Part shown: in pieces, positions 34,344 to 48,000 of the stretch
Layout: each line of letters begins with the position of its first letter
How positions within the stretch are numbered: the first letter of the stretch is position 1
NCBI GenBank assembly: GCA_965153455.1
Contig: OZ234494.1
Location: 14,632,001 to 14,696,000 of the forward strand
DNA from: Sphagnum compactum
Lineage: Eukaryota; Bryophyta; Sphagnopsida; Sphagnales
DNA: 64,000 nt
Direction: 5' to 3'
The notes under the pieces: model-generated
Told to the model about the DNA's origin: nothing
Seen by the model: the letters and a program-made list of their open reading frames with translations, nothing else
The model's database searches: none
Made by a program: the position numbers and the translations under genes

Positions 34344-34656
34344 ACAAGGGGTGTGTCGAATTGTGGCCTTGCCATTTACATTAAAAAAAGGATCTTAAGG
34401 CAAAAGTAGACTTATGGGAAAATCGAATATTTCACCATGCAAAAAATACCTAAAATCTTTTTTAAAATCCTCTAAATGAAACCAAAATCCTTCAAGATAC
34501 CATAAATCTATAACTGATCTCAAGTTTCAACACAAGCCAAAAATATCATCTTTCAAAAATCCTTGTATAAAAATTAGACCTATTATTATTATTATTACCT
34601 AGGGGCCAAAATCCCTTAAGCTACTAGGTATACTCTATAATGAATCTAAACACAAT
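34344..34656 (-). repeat. Dispersed repeat family C, copy 4
   Basis: Most complete copy. On the minus strand it runs from ATATTGTGTTTAGATTCATT to AATGGCAAGGCCACAATTCG and ACACCCCTTGTT. It contains an (AAT)n expansion at the position where other copies have AATAATAATAGG. Confidence 0.88.
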
Positions 34657-35269
34657 ATCCTAATTGCCTTGGTAGTAGGCAAGGCCAATAAACAAGGCAC
34701 CTTTGATTAGGTCTATTTTGAAAAGAAAGTGAAATAAGTTATAATGTATTTGGTTGCTAATCCTTTTTTTAAAATTAAAAATAAAAATAAATTACACACT
34801 AGCTAAACTTTTGTTCAAGTGAAAAAAAAAAATTCACTTGTGGGTTTTTCTACAGTAGTTAGAACTTGGGAACCCTTGGGAACTCTTGGGGAACTCTTGT
34901 GTGTGGATAGTTTTTTAAAAAAAGCATAAAATTCCTGATTTGGTAATCTACCCCAGCAATCACATTTAAAAGAAGATTTGAGTATTTTTGGGATTGAAAT
35001 CAGTACCAGAGGCAGATTTGAATTCATAGATTTTGGGGAACTGAAATCACACCAGCAGAGGTAGATTTGAGATCTAATAAGGACGATTTGCTATTTGAAG
35101 AAGACAAGGAATAATAATAATAATAAGAAGAAGAAGAAGAAGAAGAAGAGCGCCAAACCCTAACCCTAATATTTTGGGCTTTGCTTTTCCGAATGGATCC
35201 TGACAGCGAGAGAGAGAGTAGGTTTGACACTGGCCCCTCGGGAGTTTATCGTGTTGCAACGTAACAACC
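34657..35269 (+). promoter_or_regulatory. Promoter and 5' leader region of the TMEM70-like gene
   Basis: It includes a short tandem of CTTGGGAAC-like units (34863-34897), an (AAT)n/(AAG)n array (35109-35150) and a telobox-type AAACCCTAACCCTAAT at 35155-35171, about 100 bp before the start codon. Teloboxes are frequent near transcription starts of plant housekeeping and organelle-biogenesis genes. The transcript start itself is not identified. Confidence 0.45.
35109..35150. repeat. (AAT)n/(AAG)n microsatellite
   Basis: Five AAT units followed by about eight AAG units upstream of the TMEM70-like start codon. Confidence 0.95.
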
Positions 35270-35385
35270 ATGGAGGCTCTACTCAGAGCTGGTGCATTAT
35301 CTTCTTCCGCCCCTTTTATGACTCTCTCTTTTGGTTGTTTCTTTTTCTATGGAAAAAATTATGTAGGATTTGCAATTTTCGTTGC

Positions 35386-35432
<47 letters not shown>

Positions 35433-36401
35433 CCTTCCCGTAAAAGAATCACGCGTGCAGCATGCATGCGGCATTTCTGTAGATTTAGATCATAATCTTG
35501 ATGAACAAACAGAGTGATGACGAGCGGTTATATATATATTATTTGGCGTGTGTGTTTCAGGTTGCAGGCAATCGTATAGCAGGGCTGTGGACCGTTCTAG
35601 CACTATAATTGGAACTGCTTTACAGCAGCAGAGATGGGCTAGCGGAGGGACGGGCAAAGAAAAAGAATGGAAGCTCAAGCAGCGGCCTTTCTCATCAGTA
35701 GAGAAAGCTGTGAAAGATAAGAAGCCTGTGGATGTGGTGTATGAAGGTGCCATGGCTGATACGTTGAGGCGGGTGAAGGTGTTGTCCTTAACAACTTGCT
35801 GTCTTTCAGTAGCAGGTACAGAAGCGTCTACCATCCTGGATCGGTGATCAGGCCTTTCTTCTTAGGGTTAGGTTTGGAAGACTTCTACTCTTTGATGTTA
35901 TGCAGTGGTGTATGCACCCAGGCAGGGCTTTCTGATGACTTTTTGATGCACCACCAAATCTTCTCAATGAGAGTTTCACTGCATTTGCACTTTCATTTGA
36001 TTTTGATTTCCACATTGGCATGTACCTATTTGCTGACTTGATTGGTATGTGCAGGTGGACCACTTGTCACCTTCTTCACAGCTCAAGACTTATCAGTGAT
36101 AGCAAAGGGGGCAGTGGCTTCAATGATGGTGATGCTTAGTGCATCAACAACTGCAGCATTGCATTGGTTTGCAAGTCCATATGTGCGCAAGCTAACGTGG
36201 ACACCTGGATCCAATGAGATGGAGGTAGAGGTGCTGTCATGGATTGCCACTCCATTGCGTCGCACAATTAAGTTATCAGATGTCAAAACTCCCATGACAC
36301 AGCGCCCTGTTGTAACTTTTGCAGCCAATGGTAATTTCTATTATATTGACAAGGATACCTTTCCAAATGCAGAGCTCTTGAAGAAGCTCGCAAAAAAGTA
36401 A
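35270..36401 (+). CDS. TMEM70: TMEM70-like mitochondrial inner-membrane protein
   Basis: Exons 35270-35291, 35561-35815 and 36055-36401 (GT-AG, phases consistent) give 207 residues. Exons 2 and 3 are well supported; the 22-bp first exon (MEALLRA plus one base, donor GTGCAT) is the weakest call. The N-terminus is rich in Arg and Ser, with almost no acidic residues over the first ~40, like a mitochondrial presequence. The TMEM70 domain follows: VVYEGAMADTLRRVKVLSLT, a first hydrophobic segment around residues 81-100, a second around 111-131 ending ALHWFASPYV, then SWIATPLRRTIKLSDVK and NFYYIDKDTFPN near the C-terminus. Human TMEM70 helps assemble respiratory complexes V and I; the same role here is inferred. 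The gene is convergent with AP-2 alpha. Confidence 0.85.
35389..35429. repeat. (CT)n microsatellite in intron 1 of the TMEM70-like gene
   Basis: About 20 CT units between the proposed exon 1 donor and exon 2 acceptor. If the first exon call is wrong, this lies in the 5' leader instead. Confidence 0.95.
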
Positions 36402-39084
36402 GCAGCTTGAGATTGCCCTATTATCTGTTTCCATTGTCAAATCAAGTGATGAAGAGCAACACTATGAATTGATACAAGCTTAGCATTTGGCCAGTTTTTC
36501 AACAGATTCTAACCTAATTCCTAGGAGGGCTTGCATTCCTAAGAAAATAACAAAAGAATTACCCTTTGAAGGCAGGCAGTAAGAGCAACTTTTTTGAACA
36601 GAAATAGTGCAACTACTTTGTTAGGGCAAGTCGGGAGTTGAATGTGACGCAAAAGGATGAACAGGGATAGTTTTATTGCACATGAGGTACTAGTGTTTAC
36701 TACTGTTATAGGATTTTAATCATTTTTCGGAATGCTGGCAATTCTCTGGACACAAAAAAATTTGTACTTTGTTTGCTCCAGCCCTTCAGATGACCAGCTT
36801 CAAAACTGGATAGTCTAGGTACTAACAGGTTGCTGTTGTTAATATCATTACAAGCTTCAGACAGGAGGGTGAAGTATTGATCTATGGTCTGATCCTAAGA
36901 GACAGGTGCTCCCATCATTACAGGTCCTGAAGAACTAGCTCAGCTACACCTGAACCCTGCATGCAGTCCTAAGTGCAGGTGGATTAAATGTTATAACATT
37001 TAGGACACAAGCTCAAACCATTTTGTGATGCCCAGTGCATGAAGTCAATGTTCTTCCATGCATTATGGTCCAGGTCCTTGCATGCATATGGAGGAAAACT
37101 GTGTCCTCGCACCCAACAGTGGACTTCATCCTCATGGAGTAAATTACAGTGGTTAGCCAAACAGAAACCCGGGATTCAGATCTTTGTATAATGGTTTGCC
37201 TGAAATTTTTCTGATTATTACATACTTGTCTACAGCCACTAGAGGAAGCTGATGAAGTTGGGTAGTCATGACAGCTTGTCACTGCTGCTATTCGTGATGA
37301 AGGTGATGGGCTGACAACTCTCACAAGGTTATGACTGCATGCATCATCATGTTACCTTCAGCGGGTTGTTGTGGAGAATCTCTGCAACCTCATGGACATC
37401 CTTTAGCCAGATGCTTTATTAAGTAAACCACTTTTGAACTTCTCTTTGAGAAAGGCTGTTATGCTCCTTGGATATCAGTGAAGTTTATGCACATGGAGAG
37501 GTAAACATTGAATCTTTTGCTTAAATCACCTTTCAATGCCATTCTGTAGTGGTTAATTCCCTCAGCATTACTTTGTACATTACTCAGGATCTCTATGTGA
37601 ATGATCAAGGTGTTGTACAGCTTCATCCCTTCTTCATGATGGGAATGCAATCCAGATCTCCAAAGTCAGCCATTGATTCATGAAGTGCCCATGCACAAGA
37701 GAAGAACTGCTAAATCACTTTCCCTTGAGGACATCCATGGCCAATACCTGTAAGATGAATGTAGCTGTGGCCTTTCCCTTGTGCTGTCCTTGCGCGTCAT
37801 ATGTGCAGCATGATGGATCCTCCTCATCTTGTGTGTTAGTAGCAGTGCTCCATTTTCACCAGGGTCCTTTTGGGTCATTATCAAAGCATTCATTTTGCCT
37901 GACAAACAGTTTTTTGATCACAACAGTTTTTTGCTGATGATTCTTTGGAATTTTAATGGTGATTTTGAAAAGGCATGCCTCATGTGTAAGAGCAAGTCCA
38001 CTGGCAGCAAATGGAGAGGGTGTGGGTGGACCTGCTCTAAGGATGCAGTCAGTCTGTAATGCTGACCACCACCTAGTGAATTCAAAGCATTGCTCTAATA
38101 TTTCTGCTTGCAGAAATAATCCACTCGGATCCAGCTTGAAACAAAAAGATGATAACTTTTTCCTGCTGGAGGAAACACAGATACCTGAACTTAAGTCAGG
38201 TATTCTCACTCTTCTTTCACTATCCCATTTGTCTACGTTATGTGCACTAGGGCATTGTTGCATTACCTCTGCTTCAAGCGACTCCAGTGGTATAAGCTCT
38301 TGCATTGTACTTGATTTTTTTAAGTGTACGCTTAACTTTGAAGTGATGCAGGTTGCAGCCTCATGTTGCCAATCTCCAGGTTTTTCCAAGATAAGCTGGT
38401 CCAAAGTGATACACCAGTATCATCACATCATCAGAACAAAGGAGCATCATCCACCCACACACCAGGACTGGAATCTTGAAGTAGAATTGCACAGAATGAT
38501 CAGATTAAATTCCAACAACCGAAGGCCCTGTAATGTTTTGAAACAGTTCAACAACCCTGCAAATTTTTTTTCCTGATGAATGAAAATTTGGACCCATGGC
38601 CTGCCAATTAGTACTGTAATCTACAAAAGCTAAGCAATCACTGTAATCTACAAAAGGCTAAGGCTGTCTTCTTTTGCATGGTATACTATTCCCTCCGCCA
38701 AAAGAACAAACTGTTGCTTGCAACTCTGCCTCATTGACAAACACACTAAGGAGATAACAGGACAGTTACTTCAGGCACCACTTTCCTGAGCCCTATAAGC
38801 TGGAGCCATGCGGTGTATACCATGTATGAATTTCCTATTGTCAAAACCTCCTCTTATGAAAGAGCCAAAACAATGGATCAGGCATTCTAAGCTGTATACT
38901 ATGAGACTTAGTCACTAACTTCAACAGTGTAAAAAGCTACACATGCTGAGACAAATTTGCTGACGCTAGAGGATGTAGGAAATAATAAACAAGATCAAAG
39001 ATACTCTCGGATAACATTGCCTGAATGTAATGCAGACCAAAGTGCAAACTCAAAGCAAAAAGACACAGCACAAAAATTATGTCT
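36402..39084. other. Region between two convergent genes, no coding gene recognised
   Basis: It holds the 3' UTRs of the TMEM70-like gene (+) and AP-2 alpha (-). Base composition resembles AP-2 alpha introns more than the AT-rich intergenic DNA. Frames of 206 codons (+, 37956-38576, GTG not ATG at its edge) and 182 codons (-, 37856-38404) overlap but match nothing I recognise. The segment at 37262-37310 resembles a segment in an AP-2 alpha intron (45145-45200). Confidence 0.45.
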
Positions 39085-42000
39085 TCAGATTAGGCCTACA
39101 AGAGCTGCAGCAGGGCCTGTCAATCCCCAGGCAGCAGGTGATGGTGCCGGGGCAGGGACTGGTGCCATTGGTATGTCTATCACTTGCTCCTTGATAAACT
39201 CCTTCAGCCTGAATCACAATCATAGGTAGGGATCATCAAATTCAATGAGTCCCTGAATCAAGTGAATAGAGAGAGTAGTAACACCTCATGAAACTAGTAA
39301 ATAGGGACAGGACACATACTCATAGGTGGCATTTGGGTCTTGGGATGCAACTGTCAATCTCATTTGTGTCCTGTCAGAAGGATCTGTCTCGACACGAACC
39401 TGCAAGCACATATGGCACGCTTCTTGCTTAAATTCTTTTCCTTTTAGCTGCTTGTCAACAGCATTTAGATCTATGAAATTTGCCACTCCCCTTATACAAA
39501 CTTTTCATAAGTTGCAGATGATGACTGTGTAGCAAGTTGGTTCTCTCTAATGTCAAACATATCAGGTGCACCTCATCTACCCACTTTGAACCTTATCATA
39601 TCAGATGGATTTGATCATCTTAGAACTTTGTTCTGGACTTTATGTCTGGAGCCAACTCAAAGTGGGAATCTCAGCATAACTTGTCAAATGCTAAGTACAG
39701 TACCAAACAAAGAGTAGCTCCAGCCTGTGAGTAAAAAGTGGTTGCTGCCACAATGTTATTGATATTAGGATCCTGCACAAACACAAATCCAGCAGTCGTT
39801 CAATTTGCTCGTAACCACAAAACCAGGGTATCCCCCATGTATGAAATGTAAAACTCAAAAGTGATGGGTTAAGACAAATCATCCACATCAGGCCTTAATC
39901 TGCATGTCTCAACATTAAAAAAACAGCTGTTGTGAACACTCAGTCTATTAGAGCTAAACCTAGTCATGCCCAGGGTGCAGATAAGAAATGTCCAGCTGAC
40001 AGCTCAGAGGAAAAAGAACCAAGCAGCATAATACAAGGTTTGGGTGGGGGGAGAGTATGGAATGCAAAAAACTTACAAGCCCAGGAGCAACACCAATGTG
40101 AAGACTATTGAAAAGGTCTCCCATGTCTGAAACAGGCATGGGGCGTACACCACGAACCTGCCATTTTGCCCAATGGTATGTTTGATGTCATAACAGGCAA
40201 CATACATCAAAGACATAGCTATGGGTCTTCCTTGTTCAGCTGACAGGACACAAACTGTCATTGCACTGCTCAGTGGAAACATCGCAGGATAAAAGAGATG
40301 CACAGTAATTAATGTGCAGGATAATTAATATGACACACCAGATCCCATCTGACCTCTGAAGTCAAACACCCTTTGCTGAAAATGGTTTGGGATGGATGAT
40401 CTCTAAAGATAATAGGGTAATGACAAACAGAGCCCACCTCTGAAAGGTGGGGGTACTACCATCAGCAGCACCAGGGAATGGAAGGGGTTTTTCAGTCATG
40501 TTTGCTCCAGGGAGTTTGGTATCATACCATTTTCCCCCCTTTTCTAGCCATGACTTTTGATGGTGATATGATACTTGTCAATGCAAGAAAGTTCCCACAC
40601 TTTGCTACAGATGCTAAATTCGTCACACAATGGTGGCTTGTGAATGAAATCAGGATCTAACCACAAATCTGTAAGACATACCACATCTTGAAGCTTTGTG
40701 GGGGGACCAACAAGTGCTCGCCAGTGTGCCACAAAATCACTGGCAGATATTGGTGCTGGTTGCAAAAATTTATTCATAAGCGTTGGCAGGCGCAACTTCA
40801 CACTCACCTGTCAGTTCACAATATCCACGGATTCAATGAGATTGCTGAGCTATTTCAAAACAAGAATAAACATAACCCCTAGAAGTCTCCATCCTTCTGA
40901 TACTATGTTACAAATTAAAGGCTACATCAGACATAACAGGGCAAGCCAGAAAGGGAAAACAAGCACAGAGAAAGATACATAGAAATCAGCTAATGAGATG
41001 AAGAAAGAAGAAGAAGCTGAAGTGTGCAGTATAAACATGGCATGTTAATACCTGTGAGCCGTGTGATAGAGCTAAAGCTTGCTAAACCAAGTCTTCCCAC
41101 ATAGTCCATTGTTATGTATCATAGCGACAAAACTACTAGTTAGATCTATCTTTGGCTTACATGCGATCAAGAAGAGCTGATTCCCAGGCTGCTATATACT
41201 ATAGGAACCCCAGAACCTCCTACAGGTCTGTTCTTGGAATCTAGTTGACATGAACATTAATGTACTGTAGTACATCAATGCAGCCCATGGATGAAGAATC
41301 CTGCAAGTTCGTGGTGAATTGTGTACACTTCCTGTTTCAGACCTTCAATGGGAGGACTATTATACAGATGTCCATGCTTGGTTCAAAGCCATCATCAAAT
41401 GATTCAGATATGGTTCAGGCTCTTGCCACTCTCAGCAACTCTAAGATCAGTCCTGGGTCATCAAGAACATGCATGGGCCACAATAACTTCACACCTGACT
41501 CCTAACAGTAGGTGTAGGTTAGTTCATAACAAACATGTAACCACGAGACTCAGCTATGTACAGAAACATGTTCATACACATTAACATTGATATTTCATGA
41601 ACTCCAGGTCATTGCTTGCCCAAAACCTCCAAAGGAAGAAAGCAGTTTAAGGCCACACTCTGTACTCAGTGGTATCACAGGGGAAATCACCTGTAAACTA
41701 TACAAGAGTACAGGATTCATATCTAGCACTCTAGGGTAATTGTGTGATGGGTAAATAGGTGAGCAGGAAGGAATAAGGGCAAGACAACTAATTGGTGAAA
41801 AGCAAATACCTACCGGCAGAGTGGAGGTGGTGTAACTGAAGTCAAGAACTGCAGTCTCCCTGCTGGCACTCAAACATACCACTTCCACAGGAACTTGCAC
41901 CTGCAAATAGTACTTTAGCTCATCAGCTGCTACAGGCCTTGCTGCTCCAAAAACTTGAGTCTTTCAGCTATTCAGGAAAGAACTTGATCCAGAGTTGCTG

Positions 42001-45000
42001 GTGTAGTTAACGGAATACCTACAACCACTTCTCTTCACAGTACTATGATCCAGGTCCCAGTCAATAACCCTCACACAATTGAAATATAGGTGATATCAGC
42101 AGTCCTGAGAATCCAAGCAAAACGACACTAGAGCCCTCTGTCCAGTTGCACTAGACAGCACCACAGCCAAGTGCTACCAAACTTTCTGAACAAGAGAAAA
42201 ATTGTCCAGTTGCAATTTTCAATGAGGAGTAAAGGCCAACCTGAGCCCTTGGAGGAATGGTATCAGGAACTTGAGAGAATTGCATCTTTAAGTGAGGAGC
42301 TGGCAGTATCAAAACCCTGACGTTTACTAATGATGCTGTATGCTTGTTTCCAAGGAACAAGACCATTTTTGCTTGAGCCTCTCGCCAATCAGACTTTATC
42401 CCAATCTGTCCACCAAGTCTCATGTTAGTGTGGGATGTACACAAGTTGAAGGCCACTTTCATCAAGCTTGCCAATCTCTCATAGCAAAAACAGTGAGACC
42501 CACCTGGATATAGGTATCTTCATATAGTACACCACTGTCCTTCAGAGAAAGAGCCCGAAACCAATCCTCAATACTTCCAATGGGCTGCATCAAATGCACA
42601 AATCACACGCTCAGGAATATTGCAGGAATATTCATTCCAGAGGCACCATCAACAAGAACACTACACAGATTCCTTCACAGCAGGAGAAGCACCAGACTAG
42701 TGGAAATGAACTAAAATTCCTCCTGCAACTCTGGCTCATAAGGCAAATTTTCCTTGATATATTACTTGAGCATGTCTTTGCCTCAATCACAATTGAAGGA
42801 TGTGTGAACCTCAGATTGATTGCTGGAATAAAACCTTACCAAAATAATCAAAATATGCAAGCAAGAAGGCGTATTGCCAGGAAGCCAGCTATAAACTATC
42901 TCACCCATAAAGCAAATAAAACCAGGCCTGGTGTTGCAATATTTGAAAATGGCAGGAAGAGGACATACAACACAATAAGTTTTACCTTGATCTGGTTCAC
43001 TTGCTGATCATACAGTGCCAAAGCCAGAGGATCTCCAGGATCATCTACTTGGGATGGGGGAGGTGGGGGTGTGGTAACTGGAGGTGCCTCTATGGCCAGT
43101 GGTGCCAACAGATCTCCCAGTAAGTCACCATTTGTTGATGCAGATGTGTGTGGGTTGCTTGTTCCATTTGCATAAACCTTCGGAGTCGCTGATGTTTCTG
43201 CTGATGGAGGAGGAGGTTCAGGCAATGCCAATTGCTCCTGCATGAGAAAACTAAAATTCAGAAGATCATTCTGTGGCTGGTAAGTCCAGTCATGATGGTG
43301 TCAGCAATTCTTCCCAGTTCTTTCGAACCACCTCTCTTTCTCCCTTCCCGGTCCACTGCTCTGAACAAATTCCATGCAACATATATGGTGGACTCACTTC
43401 TTGGCTTATGGCTTGATAAGCTAAATTTGGATGAAATTCACCATCCCCTTTCACTTGGTTTCCCTTTCTTCATTTTTACTACCTGGTTTGTCTGGCTACA
43501 AAAGGTTTAAAAGACCTAGCTTGCTCTGAACCAAGACAGCATGTTCTCTAGGGTCCTACAGTCTGAGGCATCCTGTTATGTTTTAGTCCATGCAATCTCT
43601 GAGCTGTCATTCTCAATTCTTCCTCTCCCTGAACTTTTGGATGGGCAAAGTGAGAATGACCTCCATTTGAACTTATGGTCCAAACCTGTTACAAAGTCAC
43701 CTTGTCAAACCAGATGTCATACCGTACTGTAGTGAGATGTTGAAGAAGCCTTGGATACTGAAGGAGGAGGGAGGCCACCATTGGTAGGGCCTGGGTCTGC
43801 AACAACCAAGGCCATAGAATTTTGCTGCTGCCGCAACTTAGTTGCGCTCATCTCAGTTGATTCTCCTTCCGTGTCCTCAGCTTTCTTTATTAATGCTGAC
43901 TAAACTCCATCAGACCCACATAACCATCAAGCACAATCTTTAAGCATAAGTACGATCATGCAATTCTCCAAGAAATCACCAAATGTAGGGCAAACAGCCA
44001 CTAAAGCACATCAGATCACAAACTCCACACCTGGCGCTCAGGAAACTTTGGCATTTCTGCCATAATGTCCACCATAGATGATCCCTTTCGACTAAGAGTG
44101 ATGTACTCAACAGCCCGCTGCTGTACTTCAGCATCAACAACATTCTCACATCTGTTTGGCAACAGAGAGGATGGTCAGACAGCACAAGGAAGGGTAGGAG
44201 GAAATATGCTATCAGACAATCACAAAACAAGAACTATAAACAAATTAAAAAGAAGCTATTGAAAGAAACAAACCTCTTGAATACTTCCTCAACCTGCACC
44301 TGCAACTCCTGGTCAAGAGGCTGAGTGTGCATCAGTATCTTCACATATGCTGATAGCAAGATTGCCTTTGTCGGAGTTCTGCAACATGTCACATATCCAA
44401 ATGAGACAGATGCAATGTGCTGTCTAGAAAGCATAGAAAAACCATTCTGTGCAGAGGATGCAAGCACTCAATTTCTAGTGCAAACCAGCAGACTATCATG
44501 CTTCCAACACTTGTACTTCATAATAGAGAAGATTTCTGTTCAGCCTGAGGGACCACCTCTTTCTCTGCTAGCAATCTGAGTGCTGAGTGCTGCTCTGATA
44601 GTAGGCAACATACAAAAAAAATATTTTGGACTCACTACTAGAAAAATCTGCAAGACAATGCACTACCCAGCATCCCAAATGCAACTGACATTGGTTGAGT
44701 GCATACGTGACAGTGGGAAACTTGTCATGGACAATGTGGAACACCTCCTTGGGACTGCAACCTGGTCGCCTAGCCAACAGATGGCTATATTCTCCAAGCA
44801 AGTATCCCGCCACCTAAACCCAGCTCCCATCAGGATCTTCTGAGCAACAGCAACCATGGGCATGAACCACCTTAAATAAAACCATGGTCACATGCTTTAA
44901 ATTGCTGACAGGTATTCTTCATATGTGACAATCTTTCCATGGCACGTCCTACATTGTGCATATACTATCCTTGCTTCTGCAACTCAATGCTACTAAATAA

Positions 45001-48000
45001 GTGTCAACGCTGTGTCCTTCATAAGACAGCCTGATTCATTCTATGAGATTGTGGAGAAAACACCACAATAACAGTTCGAAAGTAACATGACATTGAGTGT
45101 GGTCATAAATTTATGACACCCTGAGTTGCTCATACAAGCAGACCATCACCTTCATCATGAATAGCAGTGACCAGCTGCCATGACTCCCCACTGACTTTGT
45201 CAGGTCCCAACAGTGGGTGTAGATAAGTATATAATAAACCTGACCAAATTTTTGGGCAAATCATTACACAAACATTTGCATTCTGAGTTTCTGTTGCATT
45301 TTCAGAAGCAACACAAAGACTCAGTCATGACATTGGCTAACACTCAAGAGACATAAGACTGCCTGATTCAGAATGATCATCACCTTCACCATGGTTTCAT
45401 GCACTGCTGGCTTGTCAAGGTACTCCCGAGCCTTTGCTGCAGCAAATGCCTATCTTCCACAAAAAATCTCAGCTGTCAGACTCTACACAACAATCCACTT
45501 TCTGAGCAGGCTAAGTCTGGGACAAGATATGTAGAGGTTGGAGCAATGTTTTCTAAAAGCACAACTCAGGCAAATGTGGCAGAGAAGATAAGACTCTGAG
45601 TGGCAGTGGTCCAATGTTGTTGTATATACATTGTGGTGTATACAATATCAAATTTTCAAACCATTCTCCATGTTGCCATGATCTAGGAAGCTAGGCCCAC
45701 ATGTGAGTACCTGGAGGTCATCATTGTTGGTGACAAACTGCACAACTCGATACCAAATGTCATCACTCACAAAGTCACCAGCTTTCTCAATCAGCTGTAG
45801 TATAACCTCCACATACCTGCCAGCAACCAAGGGGGAGAGAAGACCACAAAATGGTCCAATCACAGATTACCACTTGTTAGTATGGAAGGAAGTGTGAATA
45901 ATATGGTGGTTCTTCTCAGAACTGATCTGGTGGACATGAAATGAACTTTAGCCTCAAGCTGAAACTTTATGCAATTGGAAGCAGCCATACCATGCAAGAT
46001 TTGGGGCGAACTTTTCTGCAAGAATAGCAGCTTTCAGGGCAAGCTCTTCACGAATAGCAAAGTCTGCTGTAGTCAAATACTGTAGAACAAGCCAGAGAAG
46101 CCATCAGTACAGAAGGGATGCAACAGAAATTTATAGTCCCAAAAAGTTTGCCTCATTTGCATATATCACTAATGAAATTTTCAGTGGGAAAAGTCTGAAA
46201 CCTGCAAGAGCTCTTCCACAATATCCTTCGCATTGCTGATATCACACATGCCATATAGCAAATCAAGTGACCTCCTCCTGATACTGTCCCCTCCCACCCC
46301 CATCAAACTTTGTCAGGCATGTCCAAGTTGTCAGCATAGAATTCTCCATGTTGGGGGTTGTTGAAGGCTTTGATTTTGGGAAAATTGCTAGTGACACTCA
46401 CCCTGATCTCTAACAAGGTGTGATAGAGAAATCATCATCAAAACTGATCAGATACACCTGGAGGTGACGCAAATGCTCAGGTATCAAGGAGAATTTTTAT
46501 GAACCATTTCATCAGGCAACGTCTGCAGGCAGATTATTTATAGAGGAATATGTATGAAATTGTGGAGAGAACTCCATAACAAGACTATGAAGGTAGCCCA
46601 CTGAATATCGGCAGAATTTGTGGATTGTGGAGAAATTTGTGAGAAAGATGTTGTCAGGCTGTTCCATGCCCTTGTTTGTCCTTTCAAATACCTAATTGGG
46701 AGGATCCTGGGAGCAAAACCTACCTGATATCAGGATCTTTGAGAGAAGTTATGATGTGTGCTTGATGCTTCTTGATGCTCTCATTCACATCTGCAACTAA
46801 TAGCATCCGTGTCATATTTTCCTGCACATAGACAATTCTTAATGAGATATATGCTTTTCCGACCAGTGTATACTGCACCAAGTCATTCCTACTGATTTAG
46901 ATAATACAGACACCCCACCCAAAAAAACCAACATTTGACTTCATGATAAAGAAAATGGTCAAGACAAGAGGTAAAGAATTCAAACCAAGCCAAGATACCG
47001 AATATTGGGCTCGCGTACTGCAACAAATTTCCCCAGCAACGCTACACATTGTGACATCAGATCCTTGTCTGCATCCAGGTGCATGACCTGTCATGCAGAA
47101 ATGCCCCACTCTGGTATATTTGCAAATTTGTGCTAACTGTTTGACAACCATTCCAATTTGTCTTCAAAACATATTGTCAACCTTGTGATACTTTATTCTG
47201 CATGAATAGACAAAATCCAATATGTTCTGGTTTTAAGACTTTCAGCTATTCCCTTAGGTCTTCCTACCAAACAGTGATTCTTGCACATCTAAAAGTGTTA
47301 TTTATGTGGAAACAAAGCAGCAGCACTGTAGACAGTGCCTTGTCCCAAGCACTGGCAGCATAATGCATGAACATCCCATCAAAACCTAGGAGAAAAAGAG
47401 GTATGCACCAGTGCAATGGCCTCAAAGAGCACTGCATGTGAGGCATTGTTTTTGTTGACATTCTTCACCACGTCTGTACCCACCAGAATCCGATGTAGGA
47501 CCTACAACAATCAATGTCTCAATGCCTCTTGAGTAGCAGTGCCCATCTTCTAGGAACACATGCAACACATCACCAGGAAGCATACTGATGATTCTTGGAA
47601 TCTTGTAAGAGCAGTTAGTTCCAGGCAGATAACATAAATTTCAAAGTTTAGTGCACAGCAAGGTATGACTCACATCAAACAAACCCTTTCTGATGGTAGA
47701 GTCCTCAATGACAGGAAAGTACTGTAGTACCCTCATGGTTTTCACCTGTTTGAATCAAAAACAAAAACAAAAAGGTCAGATCAGATCTTACAGGGATTTG
47801 TTCTACACAAGAAAAGAAGGTTCAAAGCAGATTAAACCTTCACAAATGTCCTCACAATTCATGACTCGAGTATGGTGCAGAAGTTCCAGTACATACAGTC
47901 ATATGAGCTGAGAAAGACCTACAAGCAAACCTTTGCACAACAGCTACATCACAAACCCTAAAGGCTGTGTAGATGGTGATCTCCCAGCAAGACTTTATTT

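Noticed and set aside
35389-35429. Open frame through the (CT)n tract as N-terminus of the TMEM70-like protein.
   Set aside because: It would add a long Ser-Leu repeat, and its phase does not join exon 2; a spliced 22-bp first exon fits better.
44633-44646. CACTACTAGAAAAA in an AP-2 alpha intron resembles a CACTA transposon end.
   Set aside because: No inverted partner was found within the intron or nearby, and both neighbouring exons are intact; a 14-base match alone is weak.
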